The position numbers and the translations under genes were made by a program. The notes under the pieces are model-generated. The model was not told the origin of the DNA. It saw nothing but the letters and a program-made list of their open reading frames with translations, and searched no databases. From CAZGWE01 sp964529405 (GTDB taxonomy: Bacteria > Patescibacteriota > UBA1384 > XYA2-FULL-43-10 > 1-14-0-10-43-13), in NCBI GenBank assembly GCA_964529405.1, contig CAZGWE010000024.1:1-9825 (forward strand): a DNA stretch of 9,825 bases, in the 5' to 3' direction. Below are positions 1 to 6,220 of the stretch, piece by piece; within the stretch, counting starts at the first letter, position 1; each line of letters starts with the position of its first letter.

Positions 1-64
1 CTGTGCGCTAGGGGAAGGTCTAAGCCCGAGTGAATGGCGGCCGTAACTATAACGGTCCTATGGT

Positions 65-376
65 AAGGTAATAGCTGCCATAGTGGAGTGAAAGACTCCT
101 ACTCGAACTTCAAATGCCTTGAAGATGTAGGGTAAAAATTTGGCTATATGCTGGAAAATCTCTTTAATTCCAACGGGCAATCGGTTGGACTGCGGAGACA
201 ATCAGCAGGAAAGACTCCAAATCAAATCGGAGAATCCTCAGAGGCCATACGCCGAACCTATCAAAAGATAGTGAAGATATGGTCCGATCCTAATGGCGAC
301 ATTGGGAGTATCAAAAACATGATACCTCGCAATAAGCGAGCAACAAATGTGATACACAATAAAGTGTGTCTGGAAG
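65..376 (+). mobile_element. Group I intron 1, ORF-less, after 23S U1931
   Basis: This 312-nt self-splicing intron type interrupts the conserved GGTAGCGAAA segment. The 5' exon end CTATGGT (58-64) pairs with guide sequence GCCATAG (77-83), placing a U64-G77 wobble at the splice site. P10 forms between AGC (377-379) and GCT (74-76). The intron ends in G376 as expected. Core motifs are GGCTATATGCTGGAAA (142-157), ACAATCAGCAGG (198-209) and an S-type motif AGATATGGTCC (275-285). The first two recur in intron 3, so the two belong to one subtype, IB-like by motif. No credible endonuclease is encoded: the open frame at 148-453 runs across the splice site and core and resembles no family. Position L1931 is a known group I site in other bacteria, such as Thermotoga. 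Confidence 0.9.
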
Positions 377-396
377 AGCGAAATTCCTTGTCGGGT

Positions 397-1127
397 AAAA
401 TTCGTCGGAATTGCCCGAAAATGGTGGTGACACCATTTCAGCAAACCAGCTAATAACGGTGAAGGCCCTCTCGAATAGTCGAAGGGTTAATACCGTGGGA
501 AGTCCCCCGAAAGTTTTCGGGGTGACCCCGTAACGACTGAGTCGAAAGACAAGATTCGAAATATTATTCGAATAACACGCTGGCGCTTGCAAAAGTAGTA
601 TGTCATGGAGTTCTTGGAAAGGAATAAAATGAATTTAGATTCATTTATTTCTGGCTTTACGGAAGGCGAAGGATGCTTCTGTGTCTCGTTTAATTTGAGA
701 AACAAATTAAATACTGGCATCGAAGTCAGACCGAGCTTTTCGATTAGCCAGAATAAGCGCAACTTGCAGTTATTAAAGACTATTCATAGTCGATTTAGCT
801 GCGGCGCGATCAGATTTTCAAGAAACGATCAAAACTTCAAATTCGAAGTCAGGTCAATCAAAGATTTGGTCAAAATTGTAATACCATTCTTTGAATCAAA
901 CCCATTGCTTGGTGCAAAAGAGAAAGATTTTCAAAACTTTAAAAAAGTTTGCGAAATAATCTATCAAAATTTGCATTTAAACAAAGAGAAGCTCGTTGAG
1001 TTAATTCATATTGCCTATCAGTTAAACGGTTCTGGCAAGAGGAAATATAAACAAGAAGAGCTCCTAAAACATATTGCAAGCTGAAGATATAGTCTAATCC
1101 ATTAGTAATAATGGCAATACAATAATG
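397..1127 (+). mobile_element. Group I intron 2, after 23S U1951
   Basis: This 731-nt intron carries a LAGLIDADG gene in its P8 region. Exon TCGGGT (391-396) pairs with guide GCCCGA (413-418), giving U396-G413 at the splice site. P10 is AATTCC-like pairing of 1128-1134 with GGAATT (407-412) around one bulged G. The last base is G1127. Core segments are ACCGTGGGA (492-500), CCCGTAACGACTGA (527-540) and GATATAGTC (1086-1094). P3 is CCAGC (446-450) with GCTGG (579-583). Stems lie between P7 and P3, as in IA-type introns. P6 is a small empty hairpin of CCCCGAAA/TTTTCGGGG type around 504-522. P9 is a hairpin with an AGTAA loop, as in introns 4 and 5. L1951 is also an intron site in Coxiella burnetii. 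Confidence 0.92.
629..1084 (+). CDS. LAGLIDADG homing endonuclease of intron 2 (single motif)
   Basis: Encodes a 151-residue predicted site-specific DNA endonuclease that would spread its intron by cutting intronless 23S genes. The LAGLIDADG helix is residues 7-15 (ISGFTEGEG), followed by CF. Glu14 sits where the metal-binding acidic residue is expected; many family members have Glu there. The block FSISQNK near residue 40-46 and the segment NPLLGAKEKDFQNFKKV near the middle are typical of the LAGLIDADG_1 family. With one motif it should act as a homodimer. The start at 629 is chosen because AAAGGA (618-623) lies 5 nt upstream and the motif then sits near the N-terminus; an in-frame ATG at 605 lacks such a site. 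The stop codon TGA (1082-1084) touches the S element, so the gene fills the P8 loop. Family assignment is strong; the cleavage site is inferred. Confidence 0.9.
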   Translation: MNLDSFISGFTEGEGCFCVSFNLRNKLNTGIEVRPSFSISQNKRNLQLLKTIHSRFSCGAIRFSRNDQNFKFEVRSIKDLVKIVIPFFESNPLLGAKEKDFQNFKKVCEIIYQNLHLNKEKLVELIHIAYQLNGSGKRKYKQEELLKHIAS

Positions 1128-1630
1128 AAGTTCCGACCCGCACGAATGGCATAACGATCTGGACACTGTCTCAACGAGAGATCCGGTGAAATTACACAGC
1201 CGGTAAAGATGCCGGTTACTTACAGCAAGACGGAAAGACCCCGTGGAGCTTTACTATAGTCTGGTATTGGATCCGGGAAATTCATGCGTAGAATAGGTGG
1301 GAGACTTTGAAACCTCGGCTCTGGTCGAGGCGGAGTCAACAGTGAAATACCACTCTTGAATTTTCTGGTTTCTAACCCCGATAATTATCGGGGGACAGTG
1401 CTTGGCGGGTAGTTTAACTGGGGCGGTTGCCTGAACGGACATCCAATTCTTCGTTACAACCCGAGTTTTTCGGGTCGGATGTCCAGGGGCGTTTCGATGG
1501 TGACATCGATAATTCAATTCGGCTATATGCTGGAAACTCCGAGTATGGTATAGTACTCAATAGATAACCAAGTTACCTATTAGTAAAAATCTATACCTGC
1601 GGACAATCAGCAGGGAAGAAAGGAAAAAGC

Positions 1631-1966
1631 ATGGAAAATGGACCATCAGTAGGATCAGAAGTCGGTGCAAAGGATGTCAGACAAACATATCTTGAGCAAT
1701 ATCGTGGCGCGATGGCTAATAATGAGGCTGGAAAACAAGTCGTTGAGTATAACACTCAAACATTTGAAGTAGCCTTAAGCCGCTTAATCACGAGAACCAG
1801 CGGCGATCCTGAGATTGTAAATGCGGTTCGCGATTTGGTAAACAACTTGGATTGGACATCTCGACTCGGTGATGAAAACGAGATGATGTCTTCGGGCGCG
1901 ACTAAAAATGTTGCAGAAGCAATTCGAACGACCGCAGAAACATTACGTTCACAACGTATTGCATAA
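1631..1966 (+). CDS. Unknown 111-residue protein carried by intron 3
   Basis: I do not recognise this protein. It has no LAGLIDADG, GIY-YIG, HNH or His-Cys box signature, no cysteines, no membrane segment and no signal peptide. The sequence looks soluble and largely helical, with a polar start (about residues 1-20) and helix-like stretches near 20-58 and 60-75. An AAAGGA ribosome site (1619-1624) lies 6 nt before ATG, and the stop TAA falls just before the return strand of P6. The frame therefore occupies the P6 loop exactly, the place where introns 4 and 5 carry endonucleases. GAAAGGAA (1618-1625) pairs with TTCCTTTC (1967-1974), so the ribosome site is inside the P6 helix. It could be an intron cargo protein, a diverged endonuclease or splicing helper; nothing seen favours one. 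Confidence 0.7.
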   Translation: MENGPSVGSEVGAKDVRQTYLEQYRGAMANNEAGKQVVEYNTQTFEVALSRLITRTSGDPEIVNAVRDLVNNLDWTSRLGDENEMMSSGATKNVAEAIRTTAETLRSQRIA

Positions 1967-2109
1967 TTCCTTTCCCCTCAACGACTACACGCCGAACTCT
2001 CTTCTGTTAAAAAAGCGCAGCCCGCGTTGGAAGAGATGGAGATATAGTCTGAACTCTGCAGCGATGTAGAGATCCCAGCAGAAATGTGTGGGACGTTTTA
2101 ATTGTTATA

Positions 2110-2310
2110 ATAAAAATCTGTCATTTCGACGAGTCTTCGAGGAGAAATCTACCGATTAATCTGAAGATTTCTCGCCTTCCATCAGAATGGAATGGTGTCG
2201 AAATGACAACTATTTGTTGAATCTTGAATCAAGGTAATGACTATTGGTGGATCCCTGCCGGAGCTTACCCCGTACTTAAGTTACGGGTCAGGGATGACAT
2301 CGAAATGTCA
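2110..2310 (+). repeat. Two palindromic elements in the 3' part of intron 3
   Basis: First element: TGTCATTTCGAC (2119-2130) is the exact inverse of GTCGAAATGACA (2197-2208). Inside it, GAGAAATCT (2142-2150) pairs with AGATTTCTC (2165-2173), and TTCCAT/ATGGAA (2177-2192) forms a second arm. Second element: ATCCCTG (2251-2257) pairs with CAGGGAT (2289-2295) around CCCGTA (2269-2274)/TACGGG (2282-2287), followed by a small hairpin GACAT/ATGTC (2296-2309). These look like non-coding dispersed repeats of the kind scattered between bacterial genes. They lie after the S motif, outside the catalytic core, so they probably extend P9 without breaking the ribozyme. Copy number elsewhere in the genome cannot be seen here. 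Confidence 0.75.
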
Positions 2311-2518
2311 GTTCAGGATGACGCAATTGAATAATAATTAATATAGCAACAACATTGCCTAAATTGTAACGGAGGCGTTCAAAGGTGCGCTTAGCCCGGA
2401 TGGAAATCGGGCTTCAAAGTATAAAAGCATAAGCGTGCTTAACTGTGAGACCTACAAGTCGAGCAGACGCGAAAGCGGGATTTAATGATCCGGTATTGTC
2501 GTATGATAGACATACCGC

Positions 2519-2557
<39 letters not shown>

Positions 2558-2637
2558 GCATCCAATAGTCCACATAGACGATGCGGTTTGGCACCTTAAC
2601 ACATTGGGGTGCTACAGAAGTAATTCTGTACCACAAT

Positions 2638-2679
2638 CCTTCGATACCAATCAGGTTTACCCTGAGCGAGGTCGAAGGG
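2638..2679 (+). repeat. Palindromic element in the P2 region of intron 4
   Basis: CCTTCGA (2638-2644) pairs with TCGAAGG (2672-2678), and inside it TCAGG (2651-2655) pairs with CCTGA (2661-2665). The right half, CCTGAGCGAGGTCGAAGGG, shares its blocks CCTGAGCGAG and GTCGAAGGG with the reverse complement of the element inserted in fpg (6675-6706). It replaces or extends the P2 stem between P1 and P3, a place where extra length is usually tolerated. Confidence 0.65.
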
Positions 2680-2767
2680 CAAATTCGGCTTATAACGGTG
2701 AACCCCTATTGTTTGTTCGCTTTCTATTCGGTAAAATGAAGAAGAAGCAATAAACAAGGGTGATACC

Positions 2768-3370
2768 GTGGGAAGTCTAACGTCAATTCAGAGAGAGATT
2801 TTAGTCGGAAGTTTATTAGGCGACGGTGCGTTGCGCAAGCAAGGTACTAGAACCAACGCACTTCTTGAAGTTAACCACTCTTTTCAATATAAAGAATATG
2901 TTGATTGGAAGTGGCAACATTTCAAGAATTGGGTTAAAACTCCGCCAAAATCTCGCCATGGCAATGGCAATCGTATTACTTATCGCTTTACGACTCAAAG
3001 CCTTCCGCTTTTTACAGAATATTATTATAAGTATTATTCGAGCGGCAAAAAGGTAATTTCGAGCGACTTGGTCCTCTCCAATTTGACTTTATCAGTTTGG
3101 TTCATGGACGATGGCTCGAAGAGTCGTAACACATTCTATCTAAATACGCAGCAGTTTGATCTGGAAAGCCAGAAGATACTGATGAATGCATTAGATAGAG
3201 ATCTGGGTATTAAATCTAGTCTAAACCGCGATAAACAATACCTTCGAATTCGAATTAAAACGGAAAGCGCAAATAGATTTAGAAATCTAGTCGCGCCCTC
3301 TCTGTTGCCATGTTTCCGCTACAAAATTGACTATGACCCCGTAACGACTGACTCGAAAGAGGAGATTTAG
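2768..3370 (+). CDS. I-SceI-like two-motif LAGLIDADG homing endonuclease of intron 4
   Basis: Encodes a 200-residue monomeric endonuclease of the LAGLIDADG_2 type. Motif 1 is residues 12-20 (LVGSLLGDG) and motif 2 is residues 108-116 (LSVWFMDDG); Asp19 and Asp115 are the expected metal ligands. The region after motif 2, with YLNTQQF and a C-terminal LVAPSLLPCFRYKID block, closely parallels yeast mitochondrial I-SceI (LNTQSF, LIKPYLIPQMMYKL). The only good start in frame before motif 1 is GTG at 2768, which lies inside the conserved core strand ACCGTGGGA. The last ten or so codons (DPVTTDSKEEI) are read from the conserved strand CCCCGTAACGACTGA. The ribozyme core is thus part of the gene at both ends. 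No clear ribosome site precedes the GTG. I-SceI itself targets a different site (L2449). Confidence 0.93.
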   Translation: MGSLTSIQREILVGSLLGDGALRKQGTRTNALLEVNHSFQYKEYVDWKWQHFKNWVKTPPKSRHGNGNRITYRFTTQSLPLFTEYYYKYYSSGKKVISSDLVLSNLTLSVWFMDDGSKSRNTFYLNTQQFDLESQKILMNALDRDLGIKSSLNRDKQYLRIRIKTESANRFRNLVAPSLLPCFRYKIDYDPVTTDSKEEI

Positions 3371-3528
3371 CTTGATGTAAAAAGCTAAATAACACGCCGA
3401 TCCCTACAAAAAAATAAAGGATATGGTTTTTAACCTAAAGTCCAACAGTAGGGTAAAGATATAGTCTGCACCATAAGTAATTATGGATAAATGTACGATG
3501 TCGGCTCATCCTATCCTGGGGCTGAAGC

Positions 3529-4296
3529 AAACCATCCATGCAAATGGATTATCTGCTTTCCCTTAAAGAAATTTAAGGGTAATTAAACAAGCCCAAAACG
3601 GTGAAGGCCATAATACTGTGCTTCAGGGAACTGCGATTGCGTAATCTGCAGGTCCCATTATAATAAAAATTATGGTTAATACCGTGGGAAAGGAAACTTT
3701 TGTAGCCAATCGAGCTTACCTGTCTGGTTTTCTTGATGGTGATGGTGCTATTATGGCGACCATCGAAAAGCATCAGGAAAAGAAGTTTGGTTTTAGGGTC
3801 CGAATAATTATCAAGATATCGCAAAAAGATGAAAATGCTTTGCGCTGGTTTCTTGAAACGTTCGGTGTCGGCAAAATCAGGCAAAATATTAGATCGTTTG
3901 ATTGGATAATCAAAAATCAAACAGATGCAAAATATCTAATCGATCTGATGCTGCCGTATCTAAAAGCCAAAATTAAACAGGCAGAAATTGCAAGAAAGAT
4001 TCTAGAACTTAACAACAATGTTGGTTCGAAAGATCAATTTTTGTCAATAGCTCGGTTAGCCGATTCATTGTCTTTTTTGAACGTCCGATCCAAAAATCGG
4101 CGTACAAATTATACAACAATGGTCGAAGAAGTTTTCTCCCGTAACGACTGATCGCTGTTGTTTTTTGGCAACAAGCGTGAGATATAGTCAACTTCTTGAC
4201 GTATCAGACGGCTTGCATCTACGTTCCGATTGGCGACAATCGCGAATATGATGAAGGTATAGTCTGGCACTCCGAGTAATCGGAGATTACAGATAG
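3529..4296 (+). mobile_element. Group I intron 5, after 23S position 2533
   Basis: This 768-nt intron lies between C2533 and A2534 in the GAAGCAGGTCCC segment. Guide GCTTT (3555-3559) pairs with exon GAAGC (3524-3528), so the splice-site pair is C-G, not U-G. P10 is ATCT (3551-3554) with AGGT (4297-4300), directly next to P1, which supports both junctions. The last base is G4296. P3 is CAAGCC (3588-3593) with GGCTTG (4210-4215). Core segments are ACCGTGGGA (3681-3689), CCCGTAACGACTGA (4138-4151) and GGTATAGTC (4256-4264), followed by a P9 hairpin with AGTAA loop (4271-4285). A second S-like motif, GATATAGTC (4181-4189), lies in the stems between P7 and P3. The core type matches introns 2 and 4. 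An I-CreI-like gene fills P6. Confidence 0.88.
3672..4151 (+). CDS. I-CreI-like LAGLIDADG homing endonuclease of intron 5
   Basis: Encodes a 159-residue single-motif endonuclease expected to work as a homodimer. The motif is residues 17-25 (LSGFLDGDG) with Asp24 matching catalytic Asp20 of I-CreI. Gln51 in ISQKDE and Lys100 in PYLKAKIKQ match I-CreI Gln47 and Lys98 by alignment from memory. Similarity runs the whole length: RWFLETFGVGKIR, then the PYLKAK helix, then QFLSIARLADSLSFLNVRSK. Two starts are possible: ATG at 3672, used here, or in-frame GTG at 3684 inside the core strand ACCGTGGGA, the same codon used in intron 4. Neither has a clear ribosome site. The stop TGA (4149-4151) is part of the conserved core strand CCGTAACGACTGA. 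I-CreI targets L2593 in chloroplast 23S; this relative sits at 2533. Confidence 0.93.
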   Translation: MVNTVGKETFVANRAYLSGFLDGDGAIMATIEKHQEKKFGFRVRIIIKISQKDENALRWFLETFGVGKIRQNIRSFDWIIKNQTDAKYLIDLMLPYLKAKIKQAEIARKILELNNNVGSKDQFLSIARLADSLSFLNVRSKNRRTNYTTMVEEVFSRND

Positions 4297-4331
4297 AGGT
4301 CCCAAGGGTCTGGCTGTTCGCCAGTTAAAAG

Positions 4332-4375
<44 letters not shown>

Positions 4376-4640
4376 AATCTGCTGTGAGCGTGGAAACTTG
4401 AGCGGGTGTTCCCCTAGTACGAGAGGACCGGGGAGCGTGAACCTCTGGTGTATCTGCTGTTCTACCAAGGGCAGTGCAGAGTAGCTATGTTCTATTGGAT
4501 AAGTGCTGAAAGCATATAAGTACGAAGCCGGCCGCAAGATTAGGTTTCTTAGATCCCTCGAAGATAACGAGGTTGATAGGCTCTAGATGTAAGGGCAGTG
4601 ATGCCTTCAGTCGTGGAGTACTAATTGATCGATTAAAATA

Positions 4641-4822
4641 TTAACTTTATAGCTTGACTAGCAATTACTGGATTTTTCCAGAAAATCTTTGAGCGCTTTA
4701 TGGTACTTTCAAGCGGGTTTTCCCTGCTTGTTTGACCTAGCTCAGCTTTGTTTTTCTTGATGTGAGCCAGGCGGAACTTCTCGCCTTGCTCCATGAGGAA
4801 GAACGAGTCAATTTGTAATTTG
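4641..4822 (+). other. 23S-5S spacer with hairpins, no tRNA
   Basis: I see no gene or tRNA here. Three stems stand out: CTGGA/TCCAG with a TTTT loop (4669-4682), CAAGCGGG/CCCTGCTTG (4710-4730), and GAGCCAGGCG pairing with CGCCTTGCTC (about 4765-4792). These are likely processing signals separating 23S from 5S, inferred from position only. The 5' limit depends on the estimated end of 23S. Confidence 0.6.
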
Positions 4823-4935
<113 letters not shown>

Positions 4936-4944
<9 letters not shown>

Positions 4945-4970
4945 GAGATCGCAAGTTGGCTTTTTTGTTT
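4936..4970 (+). terminator. Intrinsic terminator of the rRNA operon
   Basis: GCCAAC (4936-4941) can pair with GTTGGC (4955-4960), followed directly by six T. The left arm is also the 3' strand of 5S helix I, so the terminator hairpin competes with 5S folding until processing. Confidence 0.75.
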
Positions 4971-5037
4971 TCTGGTGCCAAGATGACTTTTATAGGAAAT
5001 ACCGGGTTAAAAATTCTCGATCCAATTAAAGATTATG

Positions 5038-5382
5038 CTACATCATTATCGCTTCCCGCAGCAGCGGGATGATTTCGCCGTATGATTTGGCGGCGCTGCG
5101 ATAAGCGGCCCGGCCTTTATCGGTCAGAGTGTAAACCTTTCTAATTCTGGCGCCGGTCGGGACTTCGATAACAGTCACATAACTCTCGCTTCTAAGCTGC
5201 TCAAGCGCCGGATAAATGGTTGATTCAGTCGGCCGGCAAGTGCCGCTTGAGAGTTCTTCGACGCGTTTGACTATCCGATAGCCGTAACTTTCCTTGTCTT
5301 TATAGAGAACCTTGAGCAAGAAGAATCGAATTAATCCCTGATTGATTAGTTTCCGCCAATATCCCTCTGAGGTTAAGTCCAT
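5038..5382 (-). CDS. PadR-family transcriptional regulator
   Basis: Encodes a 114-residue winged-helix DNA-binding protein. The PadR pattern is clear: FFLLKVLYKDKESYGYRIVKRVEEL (about residues 20-44), the recognition-helix region STIYPALEQLRSESYV (54-69), then the wing and RKVYTLTDKGRAAY (81-94). It is short (subfamily-1-like), ending after the TDKGR helix without a long dimerisation tail. PadR proteins are usually repressors that respond to small molecules or stress and often control themselves; the ligand here is unknown. GGAG (minus strand, 5394-5391) lies 8 nt before ATG. The gene is divergent from the HAD gene and convergent with the rRNA operon. No transporter or membrane protein, the common PadR targets, is adjacent. 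Confidence 0.93.
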   Translation of the reverse strand: MDLTSEGYWRKLINQGLIRFFLLKVLYKDKESYGYRIVKRVEELSSGTCRPTESTIYPALEQLRSESYVTVIEVPTGARIRKVYTLTDKGRAAYRSAAKSYGEIIPLLREAIMM

Positions 5383-5416
5383 TATTATTACTCCGATTAC
5401 TCAATTAACTAATCAT

Positions 5417-5445
5417 GAAAAGAAAAAAGCCATTCCCTCGGCTTT
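5417..5445 (-). terminator. Terminator-like hairpin in the padR leader
   Basis: On the minus strand AAAGCC (5445-5440) pairs with GGCTTT (5431-5426), followed by more T (TTTTTTCTTTT overall). It lies between the likely padR promoter and its start codon, where it could act as an attenuator or stop a short leader RNA. No anti-terminator partner is obvious by eye. The plus strand has a weaker T-run, so it may also work the other way. Confidence 0.5.
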
Positions 5446-5488
5446 GTTTTGTCTTGCGGCACTCCCTCGCTCGTCGTAGTAATTTTAG

Positions 5489-5535
5489 GGTATATCATTG
5501 GCAACTTATTGTCAATGGTAGATTCGTGCTATAAT
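5489..5535. promoter_or_regulatory. Divergent overlapping promoters of padR and the HAD gene
   Basis: Plus strand: an extended -10 box TGCTATAAT (5527-5535) with TTGTCA (5509-5514, spacing 15) or TATTGT (5507-5512, spacing 17) as -35. Minus strand: TTGACA (5515-5510), 15 nt before TATACC (5494-5489), a weaker match. The two -35 boxes share bases, so the promoters should compete. A half-matching inverted repeat ATTG/CAAT flanks the region and could bind PadR. The HAD transcript would start near 5542, leaving a leader of about 14 nt. Confidence 0.6.
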
Positions 5536-5555
5536 CGAATCAATCGGGAGAACAA

Positions 5556-6200
5556 ATGAGGACTAAAATATTCATTGACTTTGACGGTACGATTTTTGAT
5601 ACGAGGCAATTTAAAAAGGGGCTGTTTGACATTTTTTATGCCTCTGGATTTAACGAAGACGAGGTCACTGCAACTTATCAATTGGAGTGTCTGGATTATC
5701 TCTATTCGCCGGAGGATCACATTGCCCGGTTGGCACTGATCCATGAATTTAACAGGACTAATTTGCGAAAGAGGCTAAAAAAGCTTTACGGCCAGTGCCC
5801 GCAATTTGTTTATGGCGACGCGGAGCGCTTCCTGCTTCATATCAATCGTAACCAATACGAAGTTGATCTTTTTAGCCTGGGCGACAAAGAGTTCCAAATG
5901 AAAAAAATTGAAGCGTCCGGAGCGGTCGGATTCTTTGACAATATTTTCATTACCGGCAAGCAAAAATGGATTAGTCTGGAAGAATACATCACCCCCGGCG
6001 AAAAATTTATTTATCTTGATGACCGGGGCGATGCGGTTGCCGAAGCGGTAAAAAAATATCGGCATTCTTTTTGTGTTGAAATAAACCGCTCCAAACATCC
6101 GACCGACCCGATGGAACCGGATAAAGATTTTGGCAACATTACAGTCAGGGATTTCGACCAGTTTATGCAGTATTTGGAGCCGAGAATAAGGGTTCCGTAG
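5556..6200 (+). CDS. HAD-superfamily hydrolase, probable phosphatase
   Basis: Encodes a 214-residue predicted soluble hydrolase using an aspartyl-phosphate intermediate. Motif I is IFIDFDGTIFDT (residues 5-16) with nucleophile Asp8 and acid/base Asp10. Motif II is LFSLGD with Ser107. A lysine for motif III is likely Lys135 or Lys137 in ITGKQKW. Motif IV is FIYLDDRGD with Asp155 and Asp156. Residues 17-85 form the expected helical C1 cap, which sets substrate choice; the substrate cannot be read from it. GGGAG (5546-5550) lies 5 nt before ATG. fpg follows 20 nt downstream and is probably co-transcribed. Length and motif order fit a small phosphatase of the phosphoglycolate/house-cleaning sort, but no specific family is certain. 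Confidence 0.88.
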   Translation: MRTKIFIDFDGTIFDTRQFKKGLFDIFYASGFNEDEVTATYQLECLDYLYSPEDHIARLALIHEFNRTNLRKRLKKLYGQCPQFVYGDAERFLLHINRNQYEVDLFSLGDKEFQMKKIEASGAVGFFDNIFITGKQKWISLEEYITPGEKFIYLDDRGDAVAEAVKKYRHSFCVEINRSKHPTDPMEPDKDFGNITVRDFDQFMQYLEPRIRVP

Positions 6201-6220
6201 GAGCGGCTGAAAGGAGCTGT

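Larger units (their letters stand above)
1433..2357 (+). mobile_element. Group I intron 3, after 23S U2262
   Basis: This 925-nt intron is the longest here. It splits helix GCCTCC/GGAGGC just after the P-loop; joining 1432 to 2358 restores that stem exactly. Guide GGGCG (1487-1491) pairs with exon TGCCT (1428-1432), U1432 facing G1487. The P1 loop holds nested stems 1437-1444/1477-1484 and 1459-1464/1470-1475. P2 is a hairpin with a GTGA loop (1494-1509). Core motifs match intron 1: GGCTATATGCTGGAAA (1520-1535), ACAATCAGCAGG (1603-1614), CTCAACGACTACACGCC (around 1977-1993) and GATATAGTC (2041-2049). The last base is G2357. P10 is weak. A protein gene sits in the P6 loop, and about 220 nt of palindromic repeats lie between the S motif and the 3' splice site. 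Confidence 0.88.
2597..3495 (+). mobile_element. Group I intron 4, after 23S U2500, apparent terminal A
   Basis: This 899-nt intron sits in the peptidyl-transferase ring between U2500 and C2501. Guide GGGTGC (2607-2612) pairs with exon GCACCT (2591-2596), U2596 facing G2607. P10 is ACATTG (2601-2606) with CGATGT (3496-3501), six pairs directly abutting P1. Together these fix both junctions, so the last intron base is A3495, not the usual G. P3 is TCGGC (2685-2689) with GCCGA around 3397-3401. Core segments are ACCGTGGGA (2765-2773), CCCCGTAACGACTGA (3337-3351) and GATATAGTC (3458-3466), followed by a P9 hairpin with AGTAA loop. The core type is that of introns 2 and 5, IA-like. A two-motif endonuclease gene fills P6. 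Confidence 0.9.

Noticed and set aside
148..453. A 101-residue open frame across intron 1 and the second exon
   Set aside because: It is read from ribozyme core and 23S exon sequence, lacks a ribosome site and any family signature.
3529..4296. A sixth intron nested in or following intron 5, suggested by two S-like motifs
   Set aside because: Only one set of P3/P4/P6 core strands exists, and P3 pairing (3588-3593 with 4210-4215) places the upstream motif in the stems between P7 and P3. No exon lies between the two motifs.
4641..4822. tRNA in the 23S-5S spacer
   Set aside because: No cloverleaf or TTCGANTC-like T-loop; only simple hairpins are present.
5450..5490. Possible small dispersed repeat or leader RNA in the padR-HAD gap
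   Set aside because: No self-complementarity or second copy in the window supports it.
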